NCBI RefSeq assembly: GCF_012849555.1
Contig: NZ_CP051685.1
Location: 3,410,001-3,474,000, forward strand
Source: Massilia forsythiae
Lineage (GTDB): Bacteria; Pseudomonadota; Gammaproteobacteria; Burkholderiales; Burkholderiaceae_D
Length of the DNA stretch: 64,000 nt
Direction: 5' to 3'
In this document: positions 51,828-60,343 of the stretch, piece after piece
How positions within the stretch are numbered: position 1 is the first letter of the stretch
Layout: every line of letters starts with the position of its first letter
Made by a program: the position numbers and the translations under genes
Notes under the pieces: model-generated
What the model was told of the DNA's origin: nothing
Seen by the model: the letters and a program-made list of their open reading frames with translations, nothing else
Database searches by the model: none

Positions 51828-53069
51828 ATGACCGAACAAGCGAATTACGGCTTCACCACCACCATCCTGCACAATGATCGCCGCAAGCCGATCGAACAAC
51901 ACTCGCTGCACAAGCCGATCCACACCTCGGTCGCCTTCGGCTACACCGACGCGCGCCAGCTGGCCTCGGTCTTCCAGGGCAAGGAACCCGGCTTCCGCTA
52001 CGGCCGCCAGGGCAACCCGACGGTGGCGGCGCTGGAAGACAAGATCACCAAGATGGAAGACGGCACCGCCACGCTGTGCTTCGGCACCGGCATGGCCGCC
52101 ATCGGCGCGCTGGCGCAGGCGCTGCTGCGCGAGGGCGACCACGTGGTGTCGTCCGCGTTCCTGTTCGGCAACACCAACAGCCTGTGGAACACGGTGGCGG
52201 GGCAGGGCACCGAGGTCGACTTCGTCGACGCCACCGACGTCGCCAACGTCGAAGCGGCGCTGAAGGACAACACGCGGCTGGTGTTCGTCGAGACCGTCGC
52301 CAACCCACGCACCCAGGTGGCCGACCTGGCGCGCATCGGCGCGCTGTGCCGCGCGCGCGGCATCCTGTACGTGGTCGACAACACCATGACCACGCCGTAT
52401 TTGTTCCGTCCCAAGGCGGTGGGCGCCGGCCTGGTGGTCAATTCGCTGACCAAGTCGATCGGCGGGCACGGCATGGCGCTGGGCGGCGCCCTGACCGACA
52501 CCGGCCTGTTCGACTGGAGCGCCTTCCCCAACATCGCCCCGAATTTCCGCCGCCTGGCGCCGGCCGCCCAGGGCATGGCGCAGCTGCGCGCCAAGTCGCT
52601 GCGCGACTTCGGCGCCTCGCTCGGGCCGGAAGCGGCGCACCACATCGCGGTCGGCGCCGAGACGCTGGCGCTGCGCATGGAGCGCACCTGCGCCAACGCG
52701 CTGGCGCTGGCGACGATGCTGGAAGCCGATGAGCGCGTCGCGGCCGTGCACTACCCGGGCCTGGCATCGCACCCGCAGCACGCGCTGTGCGGCGCGCTGT
52801 TCCGCAGTTACGGTTCGCTGTTCTCGTTCGAGCTGAAGGACGGCATCGACTGCTTCGACTACCTGAACCGCCTGCAGGTGGCGATCCCGGCCAGCAACCT
52901 GGGCGACACGCGCACGCTGGTGATCCCGGTGGCGCACACGATCTTCTTCGAGATGGGGGCGGAGCGCCGCGCCAGCATGGGCATCGCCGAATCCCTGATC
53001 CGGGTGTCGGTCGGCATCGAGGATACCGACGACCTGCTGGCCGATTTCGGCAACGCCCTGCAGGGCTGA
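51828..53069 (+). CDS. Cys/Met-metabolism PLP-dependent enzyme (homoserine sulfhydrylase/cystathionine gamma-synthase-like)
   Basis: 413 residues from ATG 51828. The PLP Lys209 is in SLTKSIGGHG; YGRQGNPTVAALE, the GTGMAAI loop and the VVDNTMTTPYLF segment carrying the cofactor Asp are typical of the cystathionine gamma-synthase superfamily. The position after purF is where many Burkholderiales encode O-succinylhomoserine sulfhydrylase (metZ), which makes homocysteine for methionine, but sequence motifs alone do not separate metZ from metY or metB, so no symbol is given. Confidence 0.9.
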   Translation: MTEQANYGFTTTILHNDRRKPIEQHSLHKPIHTSVAFGYTDARQLASVFQGKEPGFRYGRQGNPTVAALEDKITKMEDGTATLCFGTGMAAIGALAQALLREGDHVVSSAFLFGNTNSLWNTVAGQGTEVDFVDATDVANVEAALKDNTRLVFVETVANPRTQVADLARIGALCRARGILYVVDNTMTTPYLFRPKAVGAGLVVNSLTKSIGGHGMALGGALTDTGLFDWSAFPNIAPNFRRLAPAAQGMAQLRAKSLRDFGASLGPEAAHHIAVGAETLALRMERTCANALALATMLEADERVAAVHYPGLASHPQHALCGALFRSYGSLFSFELKDGIDCFDYLNRLQVAIPASNLGDTRTLVIPVAHTIFFEMGAERRASMGIAESLIRVSVGIEDTDDLLADFGNALQG

Positions 53070-53207
53070 ATCCCGCAGCGCCGGTTTCGTAAAATCCGGT
53101 AAAGCGGCCGCTGCGGCGGCGCTTGCCGGTTGAGCCGTGGCCCCGCCCGGGTTATGATCGTGGCATCGTTTCCATTGCCGTCCGCGCCACCTTACGCCAT
53201 TCCGCCC

Positions 53208-53933
53208 ATGAAAATTGCCCTGTTGTGCGCCGCGCTGCTGTTCACCGACGCGGCGCTGGCCGACGAGCTGGCCGACGCCGATGCCCTGTTCGCCAAGAAA
53301 GCCTATCCGCAAGCGCTGCAGAAGTACACCAAGCTGGCGAATGCCGGCAACGTGACGGCCCAGCAGCACCTGGGCGAAATGTATTTCTACGGCGAAGCGG
53401 GCAGCGTCGACATGGCCCAGGCATCGCTCTGGTTCGGCAAGGCGGCTGCCAAGGGCAACGCGGTGGCGATCGCCTCGCTCGACCTGATGAAGCAGCGCGC
53501 CGCGCGCCGCGCCGACCTCGATTACTGGATCGTCAAGTATGACGGCTCGGACCTGCGCACCGACGAATACCGCTGCCCGGCGCCGCGCTTCCCGGCGATG
53601 TCCAAGATCAACGAGGAAATCGACCGCTACAGCGCGCGCATGCAGGCCTGGCAGGCCTGCCACAACCGTTTCGTCCAGTACCTGAACGGTTCGATGCCGC
53701 TGACCAAGCGCATCCCGGACGACATCGCCAAGCTGCTGACCAAGGACGAGATGGACAAGGCGACGGCGCACCTGGCGGACGTGGGACAGCGGATCTCGGA
53801 AGACACGCAGGTCGGCGGCAAGCTGGTGGTGGCGGATTTCACGGCATGGCGCACGGCGACCGAAGCCTACGTCAACGAGCACAACGAGATGGTCAAGAAT
53901 GCGCCGCCGCCGGAGAAGGAGGAGCGGAAGTGA
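53208..53933 (+). CDS. Secreted Sel1/TPR-repeat protein
   Basis: 241 residues from ATG 53208. The signal peptide MKIALLCAALLFTDAALA is followed by Sel1-like repeats (ALFAKKAYPQALQKYTKLAN, GNVTAQQHLGEMYFYGEAG, MAQASLWFGKAAAKGNA). The second half contains a paired-Cys region (YRCPAPRF and WQACHNRF) and ends in a charged tail. Probably a periplasmic scaffold protein; no function can be given. Confidence 0.85.
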   Translation: MKIALLCAALLFTDAALADELADADALFAKKAYPQALQKYTKLANAGNVTAQQHLGEMYFYGEAGSVDMAQASLWFGKAAAKGNAVAIASLDLMKQRAARRADLDYWIVKYDGSDLRTDEYRCPAPRFPAMSKINEEIDRYSARMQAWQACHNRFVQYLNGSMPLTKRIPDDIAKLLTKDEMDKATAHLADVGQRISEDTQVGGKLVVADFTAWRTATEAYVNEHNEMVKNAPPPEKEERK

Positions 53934-53975
53934 GGTTTGATGCGCCGCTGGTAACAATCATGCGATGCGTATGAA

Positions 53976-54056
53976 CGTCGTCCCCGCGCAGGCGGGGACC
54001 CATACATCGCCAATGATGGTAGCTCAGCATGGGTCCCCGCCTGCGCGGGGACGACG
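53976..54056. repeat. Inverted REP pair with short spacer
   Basis: Arms at 53976-54003 and 54029-54056 with only 25 bp between them, unlike the 70-71 bp of the other pairs. It lies between convergent genes. Confidence 0.85.
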
Positions 54057-54101
54057 TGCTGTGTTGCCCGCTATCGCTTCAATGGCGAAGAGCAGCGTGG
54101 A

Positions 54102-54767
54102 TCAATGCCACGAACGCAGCAGTCCCACCGCCAAACCTTCCAGCACGAACTCGTCCGTATTCGGATCCACCGTAATCACCGGGAACTCCGGATTTTCCGG
54201 CAGCAGCTCGATGGTCGGACCATTCTGGCGGTAGCGCTTGACGGTGACTTCCTCGCCGATGCGGGCCACCACGATCTGGCCGTTCTTGGCGCTGTCGACC
54301 TTCTTGACGGCCAGGAAATCGCCGTCGCAGATGCCGGCATCGCGCATCGACCAGCCGCGCACCTTCAGCAGGAAGTCCGGCTTGGCCGAGAACATGGCCG
54401 GGTCGACGGAATAGGTGGCTTCGACGTGTTCCTGGGCCAGGATCGGCGAGCCCGCGGCGACGCGGCCGACCAGCGGCAGTGCCATCAGCAGCGCCGGCGG
54501 AATGGCCGGCAGCGGGATCGGCGCGGATACCGCCGGCACGGCCGACGGCGGCGTGCCGCCGAGCAGGCGGATGCCGCGCGAGGTGCCGGGAGAAATTTCG
54601 ATCGCGCCTTTGCGCGCAAGGGCTTGCAGGTGTTCCTCGGCGGCGTTGGCCGAGCGGAAGCCAAGCTCTTGCGCGATTTCGGCGCGGGTCGGCGGGAAGC
54701 CGGTGTTGTCGATGGCTTCCTTGATCAGGTTGAGGATCTGTTCTTGCCGTGCGGTGAGCTTAAGCAT
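54102..54767 (-). CDS. lexA: LexA repressor of the SOS response
   Basis: 221 residues from the ATG at 54767. The winged helix N-terminus ([36 protein letters not shown]) is followed by a long Pro/Ala-rich linker (72-98), the self-cleavage site Ala105-Gly106, and the catalytic dyad Ser140 (RGWSMRDAG) and Lys177 (VTVKRY). It represses DNA-damage genes until RecA-stimulated autocleavage. A perfect CTGT-N8-ACAG box lies just upstream, so it should control itself. Confidence 0.98.
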   Translation of the reverse strand: MLKLTARQEQILNLIKEAIDNTGFPPTRAEIAQELGFRSANAAEEHLQALARKGAIEISPGTSRGIRLLGGTPPSAVPAVSAPIPLPAIPPALLMALPLVGRVAAGSPILAQEHVEATYSVDPAMFSAKPDFLLKVRGWSMRDAGICDGDFLAVKKVDSAKNGQIVVARIGEEVTVKRYRQNGPTIELLPENPEFPVITVDPNTDEFVLEGLAVGLLRSWH

Positions 54768-54794
54768 GGGGGTGCGAGTGGGTATGAGGACAGA

Positions 54795-54810
54795 CTGTAT
54801 TTTTGTACAG
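54795..54810. promoter_or_regulatory. LexA (SOS) box upstream of lexA
   Basis: CTGTATTTTTGTACAG matches the CTGT-N8-ACAG proteobacterial consensus exactly. It lies 28 bases before the lexA start. Confidence 0.93.
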
Positions 54811-54913
54811 TATGGCGTGGCGTGCAAGGGAAATTACACAATTGGCGCATCTTTTTTGCGCAGTCGCAGCAAGGAAGCGGTAAAAAGCGGGCTTATCACG
54901 AACGATAAAGCGA

Positions 54914-54942
54914 TTGAGCGGTTGACTTTTTGCAGTTATAAT
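54914..54942 (+). promoter_or_regulatory. Promoter of the rpsF operon
   Basis: -35 TTGAGC (54914-54919) and a perfect -10 TATAAT (54937-54942) are spaced by 17 bp. This leaves a leader of about 68 bases before rpsF. Confidence 0.75.
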
Positions 54943-55016
54943 AGCGGGCTTTCCCTTCCCACACTCGTCTTGACGCCGAGGTGGGCATTTGTTTAAACGT
55001 CCTCAAGGAGTGTTGC

Positions 55017-55406
55017 ATGCGTCATTATGAAATCGTGTTTATCGTCCACCCGGACCAGAGCGAGCAGGTCCCGGCGATGATCGAACGCTACAAGACCACG
55101 GTCACCTCGCGCGGCGGCCAGATCCACCGCGTCGAAGACTGGGGCCGCCGTCAAATGGCTTACCAGATCCAGAAGCTGCCGAAGGCGCACTACATCTGCA
55201 TGAACATCGAGTGCGACAACGAGACCCTGGTCGAGCTGGAAACCGCATTCAAATTCAATGATGCCGTGCTGCGTCACCTGACCGTGAAGATGAAGAAGGC
55301 CGAGACCGCGCCGTCGCCGATGATGAAGTCGGTCCAGCGCGAAGACGCAGCCAAGACCCATCGCGCCGAGCAGTCGGCCGCGCCGGCCGCCGCTGCCGCT
55401 GCCTGA
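55017..55406 (+). CDS. rpsF: 30S ribosomal protein bS6
   Basis: 129 residues from ATG 55017, with AAGGAG upstream. It starts [19 protein letters not shown] and contains [19 protein letters not shown], which binds bS18 and 16S rRNA. The C-terminus has an Ala-rich tail. First gene of rpsF-priB-rpsR-rplI. Confidence 0.98.
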   Translation: MRHYEIVFIVHPDQSEQVPAMIERYKTTVTSRGGQIHRVEDWGRRQMAYQIQKLPKAHYICMNIECDNETLVELETAFKFNDAVLRHLTVKMKKAETAPSPMMKSVQREDAAKTHRAEQSAAPAAAAAA

Positions 55407-55428
55407 GTAACGGGCCGACGCGCACGGG

Positions 55429-55719
55429 GTGAACGAGCTGTCGCTGGTTGCCAGCATCACGGAACGCGACACCCTGCGCTATACCCCGGCCGGCATTCCG
55501 ATCGTCGGCGCGATCCTGCAGCACGGGTCGCAGCAGATGGAAGCGGGTGTGCAGAGGCAGGTCGAGTTCGAGATCACCGCGGTCGCCGCGGGCGAGATTT
55601 CGGGCCGCTTCGCCCACGCCGAACTCGGCGCAGTGCACCGCTTCACGGGATTCCTGGCCAGGAAAAGCCGTCACAGCAAAGCCCTGGTGTTTCATATCAT
55701 TGATTTCAGTGCCGCCTAG
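55429..55719 (+). CDS. priB: Primosomal replication protein N
   Basis: 96 residues from GTG 55429. A single OB fold (LVASITERDTLRYTPAGIPI ... KALVFHIIDFSA), which binds single-stranded DNA and helps PriA restart stalled forks. The location between rpsF and rpsR is the standard one in beta- and gammaproteobacteria. Confidence 0.95.
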   Translation: MNELSLVASITERDTLRYTPAGIPIVGAILQHGSQQMEAGVQRQVEFEITAVAAGEISGRFAHAELGAVHRFTGFLARKSRHSKALVFHIIDFSAA

Positions 55720-55768
55720 CCGATCCAAGATCCAAGCGCGCACGTTTATATAGATACAGGAGCCAAAA

Positions 55769-56059
55769 ATGGCATTCGGTAAAAAGTTCGACAAAAACAA
55801 AGCAAAAGAAAAACTGAAGCGCAAACAGCAGAACCCGCTGTTCAAGCGCAAGAAGTTCTGCCGCTTCACCGCCGCCGGCGTGGAACAGGTGGACTACAAG
55901 GACGTCGACACCCTGAAGGACTTCGTCCAGGAAAACGGCAAGATCATGCCGGCACGCCTGACCGGCACCAAGGCGCACTACCAGCGTCAAGTCGACACCG
56001 CGATCAAGCGCGCGCGTTACCTGGCCCTGCTGCCGTACACCGATCTGCACAACGCTTAA
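55769..56059 (+). CDS. rpsR: 30S ribosomal protein bS18
   Basis: 96 residues, with CAGGAG upstream. The basic N-terminus is followed by [20 protein letters not shown] and the RNA-binding helix region ([20 protein letters not shown]). It binds bS6 on the small-subunit platform. Standard operon position. Confidence 0.98.
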   Translation: MAFGKKFDKNKAKEKLKRKQQNPLFKRKKFCRFTAAGVEQVDYKDVDTLKDFVQENGKIMPARLTGTKAHYQRQVDTAIKRARYLALLPYTDLHNA

Positions 56060-56093
56060 TCGCGGTACGCAGTCAGAGAACCTGGAGAATAAT

Positions 56094-56546
56094 ATGCAAG
56101 TCATCCTGCTGGAAAAAGTCGTCAACGTCGGTAACCTGGGCGACGTGGTCAAGGTCAAGGACGGTTACGCGCGTAACTTCCTGATCCCGCAAAAAATGGC
56201 CCGCCGCGCCACCCAATCGGCCGTGGCCGAGTTCGAAGTCAAGCGCGCCGAGCTGGAAAAGGCCGCCGCCGAGAAGCTGTCCGCTTCGCAAGCCCAGGGC
56301 GAGAAGCTGAACGGCATGACCGTCACCATCGCCCAGAAGGCCGGCGTCGACGGCCGCCTGTTCGGTTCCGTGACCAACTTCGACATCGCCGAAGCCCTGA
56401 GCAAGCAAGGTTTCGCCGTCGAAAAGGCGCAAGTGCGCATGCCGGCCGGCCCGCTGAAGACCACCGGCGAGCACCCGGTTGCCGTCGCGCTGCACACCGA
56501 CGTCGTGGTTGACGTCACCATCGCCGTCGTCGGCGAAGCAGCCTAA
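56094..56546 (+). CDS. rplI: 50S ribosomal protein bL9
   Basis: 150 residues, ATG after GGAGAATAAT. The N-terminal domain ([19 protein letters not shown]) and the signature [13 protein letters not shown] are followed by the long connecting helix and the C-terminal domain ([14 protein letters not shown]). It binds 23S rRNA near the L1 stalk. A REP pair follows. Confidence 0.98.
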   Translation: MQVILLEKVVNVGNLGDVVKVKDGYARNFLIPQKMARRATQSAVAEFEVKRAELEKAAAEKLSASQAQGEKLNGMTVTIAQKAGVDGRLFGSVTNFDIAEALSKQGFAVEKAQVRMPAGPLKTTGEHPVAVALHTDVVVDVTIAVVGEAA

Positions 56547-56581
56547 ATAAATCGTCGTTCCATCAGTCTCGCAACTGATGC

Positions 56582-56707
56582 CGTCGTCCCCGCGCAGGCG
56601 GGGACCCATGCCGAGTAACCGAAGTCTCGCTGTCGAATACACCCTGGTGTGTCCGATGTAACGAGTTCCGGTGTTCAGCATGGGTCCCCGCCTTCGCGGG
56701 GACGACG
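56582..56707. repeat. Inverted REP pair between rplI and dnaB
   Basis: Arms at 56582-56609 and 56680-56707, spacer 70 bp. Confidence 0.87.
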
Positions 56708-56806
56708 CATTTGAAGTCGTCGAAAAGCGTCGTTTTTGGTACGCAAAAAACGTCGTTTTTATTTTTAGAAACTCACCAATCTTTTCAGCGGCCGGTGTCT
56801 AACGGG

Positions 56807-56812
56807 TATAAT
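56807..56812 (+). promoter_or_regulatory. TATAAT box at the dnaB start
   Basis: A perfect -10 TATAAT ends eight bases before ATG 56820, with only a weak -35 (TTCAGC at 56784-56789). Transcription from here would start at or next to the A of that ATG. Confidence 0.5.
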
Positions 56813-56819
56813 GCCGGCC

Positions 56820-58205
56820 ATGAACACCCCAGCAGACCCGCAGATCGAGTCGCTCCGCATTCCCCCGCATTCCATCGAAGCAGAACAGTCCGTCATCGGC
56901 GGCCTACTGCGCGATAATGCGGCGTGGGACCGCATCGCCGACTTCATGCATGCGGAGGATTTCTACCGCTACGACCACCGGATCATCTTCGAACAGATGG
57001 TCCGCCTGATCAACTCGGGCAAACCGGCCGACGTGATCACCGTCTATGAGGCGCTGGTCCAGCTCGGCAAGGCCGACGACGTGGGCGGCCTCCAGTACCT
57101 GAATGCGATGGCGCAGAACACGCCGTCCGCCGCCAACATCCGCCGCTACGCCGAGATCGTGCGCGACCGCGGCGTGCTGCGCCAGCTCATCACCGTCGCC
57201 GACGAAGTCTCGGGCAAGGCCTTCAATCCGCAGGGCGCCGAGGTCAAGCAGATCCTCGACGAGGCCGAGTCGCGCATCTTCGCGATCGCCGAGCAGGGCG
57301 CGCGCGGCGCCCAGGGCTGGCTGGCGGTGCAGCCGCTCCTGACCCAGGTGGTGGAGCGCATCGACGAACTGTACAGCCGCGAAAACCAGGGCGAGATCAC
57401 CGGCGTGCCGACCGGCTTCATCGACCTCGACCGCATGACCTCCGGCCTGCAGGCGGGCGACCTGGTGATCGTGGCCGGCCGTCCGTCGATGGGCAAGACC
57501 GCGTTTTCCGTCAACATCGGCGAGAACGTGGCGATCGAGGCCGGCTTGCCGGTGGCGATCTTTTCGATGGAGATGGGCGGCACGCAGCTCGCCATGCGTA
57601 TGCTCGGCTCGGTCGGCCAGCTCGACCAGCACCGCCTGCGCACCGGCAAGCTGAACGACGAGGACTGGCCGCGCCTGACGCACGCGATCCAGAAGATGAA
57701 CGATGCGCAGGTCTTCATCGACGAGACCCCGGCGCTGAACCCGATCGAGATGCGCGCGCGCGCGCGCCGCCTGGCGCGCCAGTGCGGCAAGCTCGGCCTG
57801 ATCATCGTCGATTACCTGCAGCTGATGCAGGGTTCCAAGCCGGGCGACAACCGCGCCTCCGAGATTTCGGAAATCTCGCGCAGCCTGAAGGGCCTGGCCA
57901 AGGAACTCGGCTGCCCGGTGATCGCGCTGTCGCAGCTGAACCGCTCGCTGGAACAGCGCCCCAACAAGCGTCCGGTGATGTCCGACCTGCGCGAATCGGG
58001 CGCGATCGAGCAGGACGCCGACGTCATCATCTTTCTGTACCGCGACGAAGTCTACAACCCCGACTCGCCCGACAAGGGCACCGCCGAGATCATCATCGGC
58101 AAGCAGCGTAACGGCCCGATCGGCGCCATTCGCCTGACCTGGATGGGCATGTACACCAAGTTCGGCAACTACAGCGGTAGCCTGTCTATATACCAGGGCG
58201 ATTGA
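56820..58205 (+). CDS. dnaB: Replicative DNA helicase
   Basis: 461 residues from ATG 56820 (an ATG at 56811 adds three residues but overlaps the TATAAT box). The N-terminal domain (PPHSIEAEQSVIGGLL) is joined by a linker to the RecA-like domain with Walker A AGRPSMGKT (about 219-227), FSMEMGG, IIVDYLQLM and the arginine-finger region LRESGAIEQDADVI. The hexamer unwinds DNA 5' to 3' at the fork. No ribosome binding site is visible upstream. Confidence 0.97.
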   Translation: MNTPADPQIESLRIPPHSIEAEQSVIGGLLRDNAAWDRIADFMHAEDFYRYDHRIIFEQMVRLINSGKPADVITVYEALVQLGKADDVGGLQYLNAMAQNTPSAANIRRYAEIVRDRGVLRQLITVADEVSGKAFNPQGAEVKQILDEAESRIFAIAEQGARGAQGWLAVQPLLTQVVERIDELYSRENQGEITGVPTGFIDLDRMTSGLQAGDLVIVAGRPSMGKTAFSVNIGENVAIEAGLPVAIFSMEMGGTQLAMRMLGSVGQLDQHRLRTGKLNDEDWPRLTHAIQKMNDAQVFIDETPALNPIEMRARARRLARQCGKLGLIIVDYLQLMQGSKPGDNRASEISEISRSLKGLAKELGCPVIALSQLNRSLEQRPNKRPVMSDLRESGAIEQDADVIIFLYRDEVYNPDSPDKGTAEIIIGKQRNGPIGAIRLTWMGMYTKFGNYSGSLSIYQGD

Positions 58206-58294
58206 GCCGCGACACCACGACCACGGCGACGCACTCCGCGGCGCCGCGGCCCACCAAGAAGAAGTCCCCAAGAGATCCAGAAACGGAGAAAACC

Positions 58295-58921
58295 ATGTTT
58301 GGACGCCTGATGCCCACCGAGGGCAAGTTTTTCGACCTGTTCAACCAGCACGCCGCATTGTGCGTGAAGGGCGCGCAAGAGATGGTCGGCCTGATGACCA
58401 ACTTCGACGACCTCGAAAACCGCACCCACGCCGTGGAAAGCCTCGAAAAACAGGCGGACAAGATCACCTACGCCACCGTCGACCTGCTGCACAAGACCTT
58501 CATCACGCCGCTCGACCGTGACGACATCCACAAGCTGATCACGCGCATGGATGACATCCTCGACATGATGGAGGACGCCGCTCAGACCATCTCGCTGTAC
58601 GACCTGCACGCCGTCACCCCGGAAGCCAAGCGCCTGGCCGAGCTGTGCCTGGCCTGCTGCGAAAAGGTCCAGCAGGCGGTCGGCATGCTCAACAACATGG
58701 ACAATGCCCAGAAGATGGTCGCGATCTGCGAAGAGATCGACCGCCTGGAATCGGACGCCGACCACGTGATGCGCGCCGCCATGTCCAAGCTGTTCCGCGA
58801 CGAGCCGGACGTGCGCAACCTGATCAAGATGAAGGCGATCTACGAGATCCTGGAGACCGTCACCGACCGCTGCGAAGACGTCGCCAACATCATCGAAGGC
58901 ATCATCGTCGAAAACGCGTAA
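58295..58921 (+). CDS. DUF47 (PhoU-like) phosphate transport accessory protein
   Basis: 208 residues from ATG 58295 with GGAG upstream. Helical throughout, starting MFGRLMPTEGKFFDLFNQHA, with the metal-binding acidic positions of PhoU-like bundles (EKQADKIT, RMDDILDMMEDAA). DUF47 proteins are encoded with Pit transporters and regulate or assist them. The pit gene starts 22 bases downstream, so the two form an operon. Confidence 0.95.
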   Translation: MFGRLMPTEGKFFDLFNQHAALCVKGAQEMVGLMTNFDDLENRTHAVESLEKQADKITYATVDLLHKTFITPLDRDDIHKLITRMDDILDMMEDAAQTISLYDLHAVTPEAKRLAELCLACCEKVQQAVGMLNNMDNAQKMVAICEEIDRLESDADHVMRAAMSKLFRDEPDVRNLIKMKAIYEILETVTDRCEDVANIIEGIIVENA

Positions 58922-58943
58922 GCCCATAACAATAACAACAACG

Positions 58944-59954
58944 ATGAACTCTCTTCACATCAGCATCTACGTGCTGGGCCTGCTCGTCCTTTTAGCGCTG
59001 GTCTTCGATTTCATGAACGGCTTCCACGATGCCGCCAACGCGATCGCGACGGTGGTGTCGACCGGGGTGCTGAAACCGCAAACCGCGGTGGCCATGTCGG
59101 CGGTGTTCAACTTCGTCGCCATCTTCACGGTCGGCCTGCACGTGGCCGCCACGGTGGGCAAGGGCACCGTCGATCCGCACATCGTCGACCACTACGTGGT
59201 GTTCGGCGCGCTGGTCGGCGCCATCGTCTGGAACGTCATCACCTGGTACTACGGCATCCCGTCGTCGTCCTCGCATGCGCTGATCGGCGGCCTGGTCGGC
59301 GCCGCGGTGGCCAAGGGCGGCACCGGCGCACTGGTCGGCGGCGGCCTGCTCAAGACCGTGCAGTGGATCATCCTGTCGCCGCTGCTGGGCTTCGTGCTCG
59401 GTTCGCTGGTGATGCTGGCGGTGTCGTGGATCTTCGTGCGCACCCCGCCGCGCAAGGTCGACACCTGGTTCCGCCGCCTGCAGCTGGTCTCGGCCGCGGC
59501 CTATTCGCTCGGCCACGGCGGCAACGATGCCCAGAAGACCATCGGCATCATCTGGATGCTGCTGATCGTCGCCGGCGCCTCCAGCGCCGGCGACGCCGCG
59601 CCGCCGATGTGGGTGATCATTTCCTGCTACACGGCGATCAGCATGGGCACCCTGTTCGGCGGCTGGCGCATCGTGCGCACCATGGGCCAGAAGATCACCA
59701 AGCTCAAGCCCGTCGGCGGCTTCTGCGCAGAATCGGGCGGCGCCATCACCCTGTTCATCGCCTCGATGATCGGCGTGCCGGTGTCCACCACCCACACCAT
59801 CACCGGCGCCATCGTCGGCGTGGGCTCGGCGCAAAAGGCCTCGGCGGTGCGCTGGGGCGTGGCCGGCAACATCGTGTGGGCGTGGGTCTTCACGATCCCG
59901 GCGTCGGCGTTCATGTCGGCGATCGCGTGGTGGGTGGGTACGCACATCCTGTAA
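58944..59954 (+). CDS. pit: Low-affinity inorganic phosphate transporter
   Basis: 336 residues, about ten membrane segments. The two family signatures are visible: FDFMNGFHDAANAIATVVST near the start and SLGHGGNDAQKTIGI in the middle. It takes up metal phosphate using the proton gradient. Second gene of the DUF47-pit operon. Confidence 0.96.
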   Translation: MNSLHISIYVLGLLVLLALVFDFMNGFHDAANAIATVVSTGVLKPQTAVAMSAVFNFVAIFTVGLHVAATVGKGTVDPHIVDHYVVFGALVGAIVWNVITWYYGIPSSSSHALIGGLVGAAVAKGGTGALVGGGLLKTVQWIILSPLLGFVLGSLVMLAVSWIFVRTPPRKVDTWFRRLQLVSAAAYSLGHGGNDAQKTIGIIWMLLIVAGASSAGDAAPPMWVIISCYTAISMGTLFGGWRIVRTMGQKITKLKPVGGFCAESGGAITLFIASMIGVPVSTTHTITGAIVGVGSAQKASAVRWGVAGNIVWAWVFTIPASAFMSAIAWWVGTHIL

Positions 59955-60343
59955 ACAGCACCATCACCGTCGTTCCAGGCACTGCCTGAAACGACTCCCC
60001 GCGCAGGCGGGGACCCATAGCGAACTTCAAGATACGGCGGCTTCGGAAACACCTCGATGCTTCTGGGCTGACGATTTCTGAAACTCGGCATGGGTCCCCG
60101 CCTGCGCGGGGACGACGTATTTGGGCCGGCGATTTCCGCTTGTACTGCCAGAACGCGAACGTATCGCATCGAACCCTCCGTATGCGGCAAGCACGCAACA
60201 TTTCGTGAACATTGCCTGCGCACTCCTGTCTCCTTTTAAAATTTTTGCAAGGTGTAGTAGTAATATTACACACGACCGCCGGCCAGCGTTGCCGCCCGGG
60301 CAGTGCCCGCCGGTCCAAACAAGAATGAAGAGGGGACAACACA
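59955..60343 (+). other. Intergenic region between pit and the pullulanase gene
   Basis: 389 bases without a gene. It holds a fused GTCGTT-type palindrome and REP (59968-60018), the opposite REP arm (60090-60117) and, near 60259-60268, a GTAATATTAC palindrome flanked by GTGT and ACAC that might be an operator for the downstream gene. Confidence 0.6.
59968..60117. repeat. REP pair fused to a GTCGTT-type palindrome
   Basis: 59968-59995 is a GTCGTTCC...GAAACGAC palindrome running straight into REP arm 59994-60018; the inverted arm is at 60090-60117, spacer 71 bp. Confidence 0.85.

Noticed and set aside
60252..60273. GTAATATTAC palindrome before the pullulanase gene as a maltose-type operator
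   Set aside because: The outer GTGT/ACAC arms are asymmetric by four bases and no sugar regulator gene is nearby; kept only as a remark in the intergenic entry.
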